This document shows, piece after piece, positions 52,201 through 61,448 of a stretch of DNA of 64,000 bases; position 1 is the first letter of the stretch; each line of letters begins with the position of its first letter. Source of the DNA: Azolla caroliniana (lineage: Eukaryota; Polypodiophyta); the NCBI GenBank assembly GCA_043228905.1, contig JBHGNT010000015.1:4402001-4466000 (forward strand). Direction: 5' to 3'. Both the position numbers and the translations under genes were made by a program. The notes beneath the pieces are model-generated. The model was not told the origin of the DNA. It was given only the letters and a program-made list of their open reading frames with translations, and did not search any database.

Positions 52201-53349
52201 CACCTGGTATGCCGGTTGAAGAAGAGCCTTTACGGACTGAAGCAGGCTCCCCGGCAATGGTACCGGAAGTTCGACTCCTTCATGACCGACGAAGGGTACC
52301 ACAAAACGCAGTCTGACCACTGCGTGTTTGTGAAGAAGTTCGAAGGAGGAGACTCTCTAATACTCCTCTTGTACGTGGACGACATGTTGATCGTCGGACG
52401 GGACCAGGTCAAGATACGGATGCTGAAGAAGGCTCTTCACCGAACCTTCTCAATGAAGGACTTGGGTCCGGCGAGACAAATACTAGGGATGCACATCATC
52501 CGGGACCGGAGCAAGAAGCAGTTGTGGCTGTCACAGGAGAAGTACGTGACAAAGGTGCTTCAACGGTTCAACATGTCGGAAGCAAGACCGGTCGGATCAA
52601 CCCTCCCGGCAAACTGCAAGCTGTCCAGCAAGCAAAGCCCCAGGACAAAGGCTGAGAAAGAGGACATGATGAAAGTACCATATGCCTCTGCTGTCGGAAG
52701 CTTGATGTACGCAATGGTGTGTACAAGACCAGACATTGGATACGCAGTCGGAGTGGTGAGCCGGTACATGAGCAATCCCGGCAAAGAGCATTGGAACGCG
52801 GTCAAGTGGATACTCCGATACCTGAAGGGCACGGCAAACGTGTGCCTCCGATTCGGCTCCGGTAAGCCTGAACTCGACGGCTTCACCGATTCGGATATGT
52901 CGGCTGATGCAGATACCAGCCGGTCCACATCAGGGTATGTGATGACCTATGCAGGGGGAGCCGTTTCGTGGCAGTCGAGGCTGCAGAAGACGGTTGCGTT
53001 GTCAACCACGGAGGCGGAGTACATGGCAGCTATTGAAGCCGGCAAGGAAATAATATGGATGAAGGACTTCATTAGAGAGCTCGGTATCCAGCAGGAGGAG
53101 TACCGACTCTACTGCGACAGTCAGAGTGCCATCCACCTTGCGAAGAACGCGGCTTATCACTCCCGGACGAAGCACATCCAGCGAAGATATCACTGGATCC
53201 GGGAAAGGATAGAAGACAAGGAGTTCGAGCTGACGAAGGTCCACACGGACGAGAACGGGTCAGATATGCTGACCAAGGTGCTCACACCCGACAAGCTGGA
53301 AGCATGCCGGAAGAGGATCGGACTGGAGAGACATCCCATGCCGAAGTGA
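49276..53349 (+). CDS. Cop-7 Gag-Pol polyprotein, intact
   Basis: 1357 codons from ATG 49276 to TGA 53347-53349. The upstream in-frame ATG at 49201 lies in the LTR before the PBS, so I chose the first ATG after the PBS (MEGGGSGPPGMM). Domains by residue: Gag about 1-230; zinc knuckle CFHCGKPGHFRKNC at 233-246; protease VVDSGASFHL with catalytic Asp 320; pre-integrase LWHKRLCHMSEKG and CTNCLAGKQ about 445-490; integrase with HTDVC (D509), RADNGGEY (D571) and GLAERMNRT (E606); acidic linker about 740-830; RT with KARIVVKGFQQ, DVKTAFLHGDLEEEIYM, SLYGLKQAPRQW and YVDD at 1033-1036; RNase H with FTDSDMSAD, LSTTEAEYMA, LYCDSQSAIHL and SDMLTKVL. It acts in cytoplasmic virus-like particles: Gag packages RNA, RT/RNase H copy it, integrase inserts the DNA. 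Gag and Pol are in one frame, as is common in plant copia elements. Confidence 0.97.
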   Translation: MEGGGSGPPGMMVLNAQNYADWKIKMEDLLIVRDLYEPIDRSEIPKGVLETEWRLLNRKAVATIRQYVDVSVLQHVANDTNAYEMWRKLSGLYERKNALNRTSLMRKIVNLKYRDGESMVEHVSTFMGFVNQLAAIKFPLEDAMQAIILMCTLPDSWENLVVTLSTSCTEDNLSLQTVKTSILNEEARRRDKEPASDSKALLTESERGRQWNRSPQRREKSGTRSQSRGRPTCFHCGKPGHFRKNCRHYRKDNGADDTDSKKSPERNGAYRGATDRRGPDRRGQDRKGMTALAASEEEIMLITEERELNLAGVEMTWVVDSGASFHLTPEKKYFSSYTAGEHGCVRMGNEGTCRIAGIGDVWLMTSTGCKMLLKNVRHVPEVRLNLISAGRLDDEGYTGSIRNGVMKFSKGSLIVARARKVNTLYLMNSRLCPEELNVAADTAGELWHKRLCHMSEKGMKRLAEDNLIPVKHVHLEKCTNCLAGKQNRTSFHSRPPTRRSAPLELVHTDVCQVETKSHGGAQYFVTFIDDHSRKLWSAPLKTKDQVLSVFKELHARVERESGKKLKAIRADNGGEYRGQFQEYCRSKGIRLEFTVPKTPELNGLAERMNRTIMERVRSMLAHAKLPKGFWAEAMSTATYVINRSPSVPLDGDTPQKVWTGKEVSYRHLKVFGCLAYVHVAKDRRGKLDPKTRPCIFLGYGDDEFGYRVWDPVNKKIFRSRDIIFMEDKTLADWESEKEMKSSKSTGEDKLYEEQSRPARDRLALEDPAEDGEETEPAEEDENDTGTGPDPEMDSDEEESEEPVTEAPERRYPLRERRAPRRFPEPEHVLLTDEGEPESFEEAKYDTQSRRWLSAMQDEMDSLHENHTYELVELPKGKRALRNKWVFKLKPGDAGNPPRYKARIVVKGFQQKKGVDFDEIFAPVVKMTSIRTVLSIAASMDLEVEQMDVKTAFLHGDLEEEIYMQQPEGFEKKGKEHLVCRLKKSLYGLKQAPRQWYRKFDSFMTDEGYHKTQSDHCVFVKKFEGGDSLILLLYVDDMLIVGRDQVKIRMLKKALHRTFSMKDLGPARQILGMHIIRDRSKKQLWLSQEKYVTKVLQRFNMSEARPVGSTLPANCKLSSKQSPRTKAEKEDMMKVPYASAVGSLMYAMVCTRPDIGYAVGVVSRYMSNPGKEHWNAVKWILRYLKGTANVCLRFGSGKPELDGFTDSDMSADADTSRSTSGYVMTYAGGAVSWQSRLQKTVALSTTEAEYMAAIEAGKEIIWMKDFIRELGIQQEEYRLYCDSQSAIHLAKNAAYHSRTKHIQRRYHWIRERIEDKEFELTKVHTDENGSDMLTKVLTPDKLEACRKRIGLERHPMPK

Positions 53350-53359
53350 AGGGGGAGTT
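53347..53359 (+). promoter_or_regulatory. Cop-7 polypurine tract
   Basis: GAAGGGGGAG (53348-53357) followed by TT and the 3' LTR. It overlaps the stop codon region of the polyprotein. Confidence 0.88.
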
Positions 53360-53695
53360 TGTTGGGATTTCGGTCCCTCCGGATGGGATGTCCGGAGATG
53401 AATGACGGCAAGCCCGGTTGCGGTTACGGAGCCGGATGATGAAGACCCCGGTTACGGAACCGGATGATGAAGACCCCGGTTACGGAGCCGGATGATGAAG
53501 ACCCCGGTTACGGAACCGGATGATGAATGTACCCGGAGAGAGATCCGGATGCGGAGACATATTTGTGAATATGTTTGCCAAGAGCCCTTGAGGCTATATT
53601 TGTAAATAGCCCGAAAGTCATATGTGTATAAATATGACTTAGGGCAAACAGTTTTATGTTGTTGCTGCTATTTTTCATGCTGGAGGAGAGCAGCC

Positions 53696-53727
<32 letters not shown>

Positions 53728-54012
53728 CGAAGAGGTCGTTGCCTCTGTGTATTGCCGCCGCCTGTGGCGAAGACAGTGAGCTCAAGGTTGTTGCCTTGAA
53801 GCTTCACCATTGTACATTCCTGTTCATAGTGATAGTTGGAGTTCGTAGACTCCCGTGGTTTTTCCCATTTAGGGTTTTCCACGTAAAATATCCTGTGTAC
53901 TCCTCTCTATAGTCTTCGTGTGTTTTGTATTTCCCATTTTCTGCTACATTGATCCGCGATTAATAGGTTGTGGCCAAGCGGTGAAGGTGAATCCAAGCGG
54001 GGATTCACAACA
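53360..54012 (+). repeat. Cop-7 3' LTR
   Basis: 653 bp and by eye identical to the 5' LTR, including the 29-bp repeats, TATAAATA (53627-53634) and the GA run. AGGAG follows at once. Confidence 0.96.
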
Positions 54013-57000
54013 AGGAGAACCACGCCGGTGCATCTACCAGTGCATCCCCGGACAGCCGGATGCTGTACACGGGAACGGATCAGCACTGTGGGCGTGGTGG
54101 AAGAGGTGGGTCGGCACGCAATGGAGGCGGCCGGCAAGAGCAGGAACGGAGGCACTATGAGTGTGCCGACAGCAGTTCCGAGACTTCCACAAGCAGAGGG
54201 AGTCAAGGCGGTGCCGGAGGCCGGCAAGACAAATCCGCTACGGAATGCTGGTACTGTGTCAAAAAAGGCCACAGGGAAAGCGAGTGTTGGAGAAAGCGTG
54301 CCGATTCGGACAAATCCGGATCCGACAAGACCGGTAAGGATGGCCGGCAAAACTCGCACTATGCAAACGGATCAAGAGGATCCGGAACCGGAAAGGCCGG
54401 TAAGGGGCCAGCCTTGGTGATGAATCACAAGGCAAACTCAATGAAGAAGACCACTTCCAAAACGGAGGAAGTGTGGTATGTTGATTCCGGTGCGTCGAAC
54501 CACATGACGAGCCACAAAGAGTGGTTCTCCTTTCTGGAGAAACCGGATCAACCAGGAGTAGTCGAAACCGGAGACGACACACCACACCCAATCGTGCACA
54601 TCGGAGAAGTTCCTCTAAGCCACGTCGGACAGAAAGGGAAGCTGATGAACGTATTACACGTTCCGACGATCACGAAGAACCTGGTGTCCGTCGGTCAGAT
54701 TGTCGACCAAGGGATGCAGGTGCGGTTTACGCACCTCGAGTGCTTCATTGAAGATGAGGGCAAACGAAACAAGTCGTTTTCGGTTTGCCAAAGTTCAGCG
54801 GCCGGAGAGCCGAAATTTGTGAGGCCTGCCAACTTGGGAAGCAACACCGGCTTCCATTCCCCACCGAACAGAACCGGAGCCGTAACAAGCTCGATCTCAT
54901 CCATTCGGATGTGTGGGGACCGGCACAAAGTGTAAGCCTTGGCGGGAGCCGGTACTTCGTCTCCTTCATCGACGATTATACTCGACATACTTGGATCTAC
55001 GTCATTGAGCGGAAGAGCGAAGTCTTCGACTGTTTCCGGAGCCTCCAGAAGATGGTGGAACGGGAATCGGAGAGGAAGATCAAATGCCTTCGGTCGGATG
55101 GCGGAAAGGAATATTTTTCCGGCCAATTCACTAGTTATCTGCAGCAAAAGGGAATTCGGCGAGAGTTCAGCTGCAGATACACACCGGAGCAAAACGGTGT
55201 GGCCGAAAGGAAGAACCGGACACTCGTCGAAGCGGCAAGGACAATGTTGGAGGAGAAGAGCATGCCCCGGTTCTACTGGGCGGAGGCGGTCCAGACGGCC
55301 GTCTACATACAAAACCGCATTGGTGACAAGGTGTCAGCTCATGAGCTGTATTTCGGGCGCAAGCCGAACTTAAGACACCTTTGGATATTCGGCAGCCTAG
55401 CTTATGTGCATGTGCCGGATCAGAAGAGGAGGAAGCTGGATGCAAAATCGGAAAAATGCATCCTAGTCGGCTATGCTCAAGAGCAAAAGGGGTATAAGTG
55501 CTATAACCCCCGGACGAAGGAAGCCCGAGTTAGCCGGGATGTCGAGTTCGATGAATCGGCATCTTGGTACTCCGTACCGACTCCGACTTCCGATACCAAC
55601 CAAATGCCGGAAGATCAGGCCAGTGATCCTGAATCAGCCTTGGAAGAGGATGATGAAGTCGGGACTCAAGATGAGAGTCCGGAATCGTTGCGGCTGAGTG
55701 GACCGAACGAGCGACTGAGTCGGTTGGACCAGTCAGATGAAGAGACGGCAAGTGGTGGAGACTCTACCGTGCTCTCCCCGCGCAAGGAACCGAGGAAACG
55801 GTTCACGCGCAAAGAGAAGGGGAAGAGGAAGATGCCGGAATTCGAAACCGGCAACGATGAGTCAGATCGGTGCGTATCCGACTCCGGAAAGGAGAAAGGC
55901 AGATCTTCGGCAACAAGGACCGAACTGGCCAAGAAGGGCCTCAAATCATGTGACGGTGCGTTGCGCCGGTCAACCCGTCAAAAGGATCCCGTCGTGCGGT
56001 ACGGGTACAATGAATACATGGCGCATCATTATGCGTACATGACTAAGGTGACAGAAGTGCGCGAGCCGGAGAGCTACGCCGAAGCAGCAAAGGACGCAAA
56101 TTGGCGTACCGCTATGGACGAAGAAATGCGGGCACTCGATGCCAACAAAACTTGGGACCTAGTTGATCCTCCCCGTCACTGTCAACCAATCGGATGCAAG
56201 TGGGTGTACAAGGTCAAGTACAACACCGACGGTTCTATTAACCGGTACAAAGCCCGGTTAGTGGCGAAGGGATACGCGCAGACCCACGGAATCGACTACG
56301 ACGAGACCTTTGCTCCTGTGGCGAAGATGACGACGGTTCGTGTGGTACTGGCGGTTGTTGCGGCAAGGGGGTGGCATCTTCACCAGATGGATGTGAAGAA
56401 CGCCTTCCTTCAAGGAGAGCTTGAAGAGGAAGTCTTTATGACTCAGCCCCCCGGATTTCAATCGGAGATGAACAAATCGGCGGTATGCCGACTGAAGAAG
56501 TCGCTTTATGGCTTGAAGCAAGCCCCCCGAGCTTGGAACGCGAAGATCACGCACCGGTTGCGTAAGCTGGGGTTTGCTGTCTCTAAGTCGGACTCTTTGT
56601 TGTTCATCCGGCAAGGCTCTAACGGTCCGGTATGTATACTCTTGTATGTGGATGATTTAGTCATCACCGGACCAGGACTTCCCGAAATCAACCGCGTCAA
56701 GTCCCACTTGTCGGACGCATTCGAAATGAAGGACCTGGGGGACCTTCATTATTTTCTTCGGATCGAAGTGATCCGGACCCCCGACGGCATATTGCTCTCA
56801 CAACGACAGTACATGTTGAATATGTTGTATAAGTTCGGCATGACGGATTGCCGACCTATCTCCACACCCCTGGACCGGAACCAGAAGCTCCGTCCCAACT
56901 CCGGACCGGCCTGCAATGAGAAACGGTTCCGACAGGTTGTCGGAAGCCTGATCTACTTAACCATCACCCGACCCGACATCAGCTATCCGGTCGGCATGGT

Positions 57001-57040
57001 AAGCCAGTTCATGCAAAAGCCGACCATGGAGCACCTTTAG
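54013..57040 (+). pseudogene. Cop-6 Gag end, protease, integrase, RT
   Basis: From 54013 the Gag frame continues (ENHAGAST) through a Gly/Arg/Ser-rich zone, zinc knuckle CWYCVKKGHRESEC and protease WYVDSGASNHMTSH. Near 54765, after LECFIEDEG, about 190 bp is deleted compared with Cop-4. This removes the His part of the pre-integrase and shifts frame. The second open frame (54785-57040, 751 codons) has CEACQLGKQHRLPF, LIHSDVWGPAQ, CLRSDGGKEYFSG, YTPEQNGVAERKNRT (D, D and E kept), linker, and RT with RYKARLVAKGYAQTHG, DVKNAFLQGELEEEVFM, KSLYGLKQAPRAWN and YVDD (56644-56655). A TAG at 57038-57040 after PTMEHL ends it. Confidence 0.93.
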
Positions 57041-58299
57041 TGCGCGCAAAGAATATTACGGTATGTCAGCGGCACTAAGGACCGGGGACTGCTATACCAG
57101 CGAGGTATACCCGAAGAGCTTGTCGGTTACACAGATGCTGACTGGGCCGGCGATGCGTCTGATCGCCGCTCCACTTCCGGATACATGTTCTCCATAGGTA
57201 GCGCGGCCGTTGCGTGGAGCAGCAAGAAGCAGCCCATAGTGGCTTTGTCAAGCATTGAGGCTGAGTACCGGGCCGCTACCGTTGCCACTTGTGAAGCCAT
57301 CTGGCTTCGGCGACTGCTGCGAGACTTGCGGATCGAGGTACCGACCCCGATCCCGATTTACTGCAATAACATGAGCAACTGCAGCTCGCCAAGAACCCTG
57401 TGTTCCATGCTCGCACAAAGCACATCGAGGTGCACTACCACTTCATGCGTGAGCGGGTCCTGAGCGGTGAAGTTGACCTACGGTATGTTCATACGGATCG
57501 GCAAGTTGCCGACATCTTCACCAAGCCGCTCGGATCGGACAAGTTGCAGCACTTTACCGACATGCTTGGTATTCAGCATCTCGACGTGCCGCACTTGAGG
57601 GGGAGAAGCAAGGGCAAAGGCCAAAAACCTGTTGAACCCGTCGGTAAGAGGAGCGCCGGAAGAAGAGGAGACAAGAAGATGAAGGAAGCCGAGTCGACGA
57701 AGGAAGTCGACACATCCGAACAGGTCGGAGCAAGCGGCTGTGAAGAAGAGTTGTGCACTCAGGAAGAGAAGTGCATGCTGTGCGGAGGTCATCACGACGG
57801 TACTGACCATGATGCGGAGTCGAATGAAGAATTCGATTTCGGTTCACCGGCTGAAGAAGCCGAGGGAAGCATGGAGAAGGCCAAGACTCGGAAGTGGTCT
57901 GATGTGGTGAGAGGCTTGAAGCCGGAAGTCGAATCGGAGTGTACCGATTCGGACAAGAGCTGGAACGAGTTGGAGACAGCTTACTCGGATCAACAGATGG
58001 ATCCGGATGAGACGGATCGACTGAAGGCCAAGGGGACACGGACACAGCGGAAGTCGATGCCATCGTGGGAGAACCGACGGATCGGCAAACGCCGGAGTCA
58101 CAGCAACGTGACTGCTGAGATGGGCCTATTGAGCAGACATACCGACCGAGAGGGTCGAGGCGCGCAGAACCAAAGGGATCGCGGCAAACCGGACCGGACC
58201 GGACGAGGAGCGCGAGCAAGGCGGAGTGACGCCAGAAGAAGTCGGTTGAAAGAACCGACTGCCACAGAGGTCGACACTATGACCCCCACCTCAGGTTGA
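57041..58299 (+). pseudogene. Cop-6 RNase H and long charged tail
   Basis: RNase H begins after the TAG with YVSGTKDRGLLYQ, VGYTDADWAGDASDRRST, ALSSIEAEYRAAT and IYCNNMSN, the Asp of YCD changed to Asn. It shifts frame near 57370. The frame 57400-58299 carries HIEVHYHFMRERVLSGEVDL, QVADIFTKPLGSDKLQHF and LDVPHLRGRS. It continues in frame for about 230 residues. This tail has a Cys/His patch (EEKCMLCGGHHDGTDHD), an acidic block (ESNEEFDFGSPAEEAEG), SDVVRGLKPE, SDKSWNELETAYSD, and an Arg-rich end GRGARARRSDARRSRLKE. Copia polyproteins normally end soon after the ADIFTK region. The tail has no domain I recognise. TTGAGGGGGAGA at 57595-57606 is an older PPT-like run. Confidence 0.85.
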
Positions 58300-58312
58300 G
58301 CTTGAGGGGGAG
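58300..58312 (+). promoter_or_regulatory. Cop-6 polypurine tract
   Basis: GCTTGAGGGGGAG directly precedes the 3' LTR. The TTGAGGGGGAG core is the same as the internal run at 57595. Confidence 0.9.
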
Positions 58313-58705
58313 TGTTGAGCGGCAAGCTCAACCGGAGCCGGTAAGCGAGACAAATCGGGCGAAACGGATCGGTATGACGGTGAGCAACCGAACCGGCAAG
58401 CAATGGAGGCCGGGTGCAATCCGTAACCGGCAGTCCAATCAGAAGCCTAGAATAGGATAGTCTACTAGGTATCTATAGTCTCGTAGCAAGTGTCAGATGC
58501 TCGTGTGAGCATTGAAGTACATGGTACTTCTGTCAGTCCCAAGAGGACTTGTATAAATAGTGCTACTAAGCACAGTCTGTATAGACAGAGTCTTGATATA
58601 ATTTTTTGAAAGTGTGTTCTGCTCTCTCTGTCTCTCTCGCTCTCTCTTGCTCTCTCTCTCTGTGTTGTTCTCTGTTTTACGCTTCTGCAATCACCTACGT
58701 TTACA
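58313..58705 (+). repeat. Cop-6 3' LTR
   Basis: This 393-bp LTR differs from the 5' LTR by a 24-bp absence near its start and about ten substitutions. TATAAATA is intact at 58552-58559. CATTC follows at 58706. Confidence 0.93.
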
Positions 58706-58809
58706 CATTCTTATTTGAATTTATGCTTTAGTGATTTGGACAAATTTGTGAAGGCCATTTTCTTATGAGAGAAAGATAAATCCAAACTCTCAAGGGCACA
58801 CTATGATAA
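58706..58809. other. Short stretch of host DNA right of Cop-6
   Basis: AT-rich. The first five bases are the right target copy of Cop-6. The sequence before 47515 should continue here. No gene seen. Confidence 0.6.
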
Positions 58810-58995
58810 TGTTGGGAAACAAGTCCCTCCAGATGGGATCAGGATGAGAACCGGAGGAGCCGGATCGGACGAGCTAAAGGAAGGAACCGGATCAAATGGA
58901 TCCGGAAGGAATCCAGCCGTATCCAGTATGAATCAGCAGATAGGAACATATTGATAAATATGGTCAAACATTACCGTTGAGGTCATATTTGTAAA
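58810..58995 (+). repeat. Truncated LTR related to Cop-7
   Basis: It starts TGTTGGGAAACAAGTCCCTCC and follows the Cop-7 LTR plan (ccggatgg-like blocks, acatattgataaatatgg, ttgaggtcatatttgtaaat). It stops at GTAAA, just before the expected promoter block, where another LTR-like sequence begins. The 29-bp repeat zone is replaced by other CCGG-rich text. Confidence 0.75.
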
Positions 58996-59379
58996 TGTTG
59001 AGAAGCAAGCTCAACCTAGTGCAACGTGTGAACACACCCTTTGAGAATCTATCATCACTCAAAGGTCAAGAGTCACACCACTACTCTTTACACATTAACT
59101 ATGTGTCATAGAACCATATTCTATGAAACATAACTAATGCGTTCCATATTCCCCATGACTATGAGTCTTCACATTCCCCAAGAGAGAGTAGTTGTTGTAG
59201 TGAGTTAATGAAGAGAGAGGGTGACCTTATATAAAGCACCCTTCTCCTACTGCATAGAGTGTCAATTGTGACTACTTGTAATGCTACATTTTGTTTCTCT
59301 TCTCTCCTCTCTTCTCTCACACATACACACGTCGTGGTGTGGCGTGTGCACTGTGAGAAAAAGTGAGGTTCCACACACA
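58996..59379 (+). repeat. LTR-like sequence, probably copia
   Basis: It starts TGTTGAGAAGCAAGCTCAAC, the same 20 bases that start the Cop-8 LTR at 60980, then diverges. TTATATAAAGC near 59230 is a good TATA box, followed by a CT-rich zone (about 59294-59320), as in the other LTRs. It ends CACACACA directly before TGTCAT of Gyp-3. No target duplication is seen. Confidence 0.55.
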
Positions 59380-60248
59380 TGTCATAAAATAATGTAGCAA
59401 AATCGATAAAATAAAATAAAAATAATTGTAGTAGCTTAGTGGTTAATGCTTATAAGTATATGTAGAGAGGTGTAGAGTTCGAGTCTCTTTTCCTACAAAT
59501 CATTTTGCTTCCCTTCCACTTTTATGATAAAGAAAGAAAGAAAAGAACGTTTAAAATAAGCTCCTCTTTCCTCTATAAGAGAGGAGCGATAGGGCTTATT
59601 TGAGGGTCGCCCATTTTGCCTTAAGGGTGTACCACTAGGGTTTCATCTTCTTCTTCTAGGGTTAGGGTTTTGTAGCCTCCCTTTCTCCTTATCACTTTCT
59701 CTTTCATCTTTTCCTTCTAGTGTTAGGGTTTGAGAGCTTCTTCTTTCTACTTTTCTTCTTTTCTCCTCAACATACTAGAGGAATTAGTATTTTAGGCTTT
59801 TAGAGTTTTGCTTCTAGTATTCTACTTTTTACTCAAGATATTTTAGGGTTTGGATTTCTTAAAGAATGGCTTCTTCGGCATCTCGGTGGTAGTCAACTCG
59901 GTAGCCGATGGCATAAGGGAGGTTGTAGTGGCACGAGAGCTACCCCGAATTGAGGCAACATAGCCGTCGGAAGTAGTGAGACTCGAAGCCCACTAGACTC
60001 GCCTTCGCTGGTTTATTTTAGCCCCTTTGGTTGATTTATAACTGATTATTGTAATAACCACCAAAATTGTGGTGTCAAGCCTAACAATTGTAAAAAATAA
60101 AAACAAAAACCCTAATTTATATCAAAACTTATGTATATTTCCCCATGTCTTTGACTTAATCTCCCACTTCCTCACTACTTTTGTCTCCCCAGTCCAAGGT
60201 CCCAGTGGTCCCGTTCAATCGACACACGCACGCAAAATTTTCGCGACA
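59380..60248 (+). repeat. Gyp-3 proposed 5' LTR
   Basis: TGTCATAAAATAATG...TTCGCGACA, about 869 bp. The TGTC/GACA ends match the Gyp-1 type. The right end is fixed by the PBS; the left end is inferred from the end motif only, as no second copy is in the window. It contains a tRNA-like module at 59432-59487 and CT-rich segments with repeated tagggtt (about 59635-59860). Confidence 0.55.
59432..59487 (+). other. tRNA-like promoter module in Gyp-3 LTR
   Basis: TAGCTTAGTGGTTAATGC is a near-ideal box A and AGTTCGAGTCT (59476-59486) a box B, with tRNA spacing. The GAGAGG/CCTCTC-like arms are weak. A tRNA-derived SINE head or a decayed tRNA gene are both possible. Confidence 0.5.
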
Positions 60249-60249
60249 T

Positions 60250-60266
60250 TGGTGAACCCGACGTGA
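60250..60266 (+). promoter_or_regulatory. Gyp-3 primer-binding site (tRNA-Trp type)
   Basis: TGGTGAACCCGACGTGA, identical to the Gyp-1 site, one base after the LTR end. Confidence 0.82.
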
Positions 60267-60311
60267 AGAGGCGGTAGGAAGGATCAAATGCTTGAAATAG
60301 AAGATTAGAAA

Positions 60312-60979
60312 ATGGCTTCTTCGTCAAACACCCAAGCTGATGAAGTGGCAAAGTTGGTGGCTATTGTCTAGCATATGATGAGAGCTCGAGATAATGATGC
60401 AAGCTTTGACAAAGCCATCGACCGAACCATTGAGATAGCGGGGCAATTTGGTGGAAGAAACATTACGGATTTTCTCGCTACATACAAGACGGAGATGCAA
60501 CAACGTGATGTCATCGAAGAGAAGCAAATATCAAGCTTCAAGTGTGTCATAGCTATTGGGTTACAAGGCCATATAAGGGAGATTCAAGCCGCCCAAACAA
60601 CATGGGTGGGATTTGAAAGGGTGCTTTTGGCTGAATATATGCTTGAAGATGCATCGAGGATGACTCACCATACGTTGATGAAGTGGATCGAGAAGAAGGG
60701 GAAGAACATGAACACATCGGGAGTGTACACCGAATTTGACCAAATGTACAGCCGTCTCCCGAGAACAGACCAAACACTTCTCGAAGGAGATGAAGTTTTG
60801 TACTTCTTAAAGGTGGTGGATGCAAAAGATAGACGAGAACTAGGTAGTCTATTAGAGGACGAACCACAACCCAATGGTCTCATAACGGATTGGGTTGTGG
60901 TAAGAAGAGCATGTGATCGATTTGACAAACGTCGTCGATGGCTAGATGATTCTGACATGGCGAGCCCAGTCGTCCAAAG
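60312..60979 (+). pseudogene. Gyp-3 Gag, cut by Cop-8
   Basis: ATG 60312 starts MASSSNTQADEVAKLVAIV, then a TAG near 60369 interrupts. The frame is open again from 60375 to the Cop-8 insertion. Blocks shared with Gyp-1 Gag are FDKAIDRTIEIAGQFGGRN, DFLATYKTEMQQ, WVGFERVLLAEYMLEDASR, VYTEFDQMYSRLPRTDQTLLE, DRRELGSLLEDE and VRRACDRFDKRRRW. The open frame ends at 60979; the residues after it come from the Cop-8 LTR. With only one stop it is better preserved than Gyp-1 Gag. Confidence 0.85.
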
Positions 60980-61448
60980 TGTTGAGAAGCAAGCTCAACA
61001 TGGTATGTGATGCTTATGAGAAATAAGCTATAGTAGCTATTTAGCTACTAGTGAACAAAAAGGTAAAACAGCTATTTAGCTAGTGACAGCTAATTAGCTA
61101 GTGAACAGCTATTTAGCGACTGACAGCTAATTAGCTACTGGCAGCTAATTAGCTGCATGTGTAATAACTTATGACTTAGGTAAAAGTAAGTGAGAGTGAA
61201 TAGGAAGTAGTAGCAGTAAGGAAAAAACAGAGAATAGTGAGTAGAGAACTCTGAGAGAGAGTGAGAGACCAGAAGACTGACAAGAGCAAGTTGAGCTCTA
61301 CATGTAATAGAAGAAAACCATTTTGCTACTACAGAGGTAAGTCCCCTTTCCTTTCTCTGTCTGTTTAGAGCACGCTAACGATCCAGCACACTACGATCCG
61401 CCGCGCACATAAGAAGAGCTCGAGTGCCTTCTTCACGTTTTCTTAACA
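60980..61448 (+). repeat. Cop-8 5' LTR
   Basis: 469 bp, TGTTGAGAAGCAAGC...TTCTTAACA. No classical TATA box is obvious. U3 has a striking array of 12-bp palindromes (listed separately). Confidence 0.88.
61035..61154 (+). repeat. Array of AGCT-AATT/ATTT-AGCT palindromes in Cop-8 U3
   Basis: AGCTATTTAGCT at 61035 and 61070, AGCTAATTAGCT at 61088, 61125 and 61143, AGCTATTTAGCG at 61107. The last five are spaced 18-19 bases, nearly two helix turns. The intervening text (agtga, gaac, actg) also repeats. Confidence 0.88.

Larger units (their letters stand above)
48593..54012 (+). mobile_element. Cop-7: complete, apparently recent Ty1/copia element
   Basis: 5420 bp with 653-bp LTRs at 48593-49245 and 53360-54012 that I cannot tell apart by eye. 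There is a perfect duplication AGGAG (48588-48592 and 54013-54017). PBS, PPT and one uninterrupted gag-pol frame are all present. Every catalytic motif of protease, integrase, RT and RNase H is kept. It is inserted in Cop-6 Gag in the same orientation. It has all the parts an autonomous element needs. Confidence 0.97.
47520..58705 (+). mobile_element. Cop-6: R-family copia element split by Cop-7
   Basis: LTRs at 47520-47935 and 58313-58705, with perfect duplication CATTC at 47515-47519 and 58706-58710. The body is 47936-48592 and 54013-58312; Cop-7 occupies 48593-54012. It is the most complete R-family member here: Gag, knuckle, protease, integrase, RT, RNase H and tail can all be followed. 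Damage: a deletion in the pre-integrase, a TAG before RNase H and a frameshift in RNase H. The 5' LTR has 24 bp more than the 3' LTR and a changed TATA box. Confidence 0.95.
59380..60979 (+). mobile_element. Gyp-3: 5' part of a gypsy-like element, cut by Cop-8
   Basis: Proposed 5' LTR 59380-60248, tRNA-Trp-type PBS 60250-60266, Gag from 60312. At 60979 Cop-8 inserts; the rest lies beyond the window. It shares the PBS and Gag family with Gyp-1 but is AT-richer and in the opposite orientation. Confidence 0.75.
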
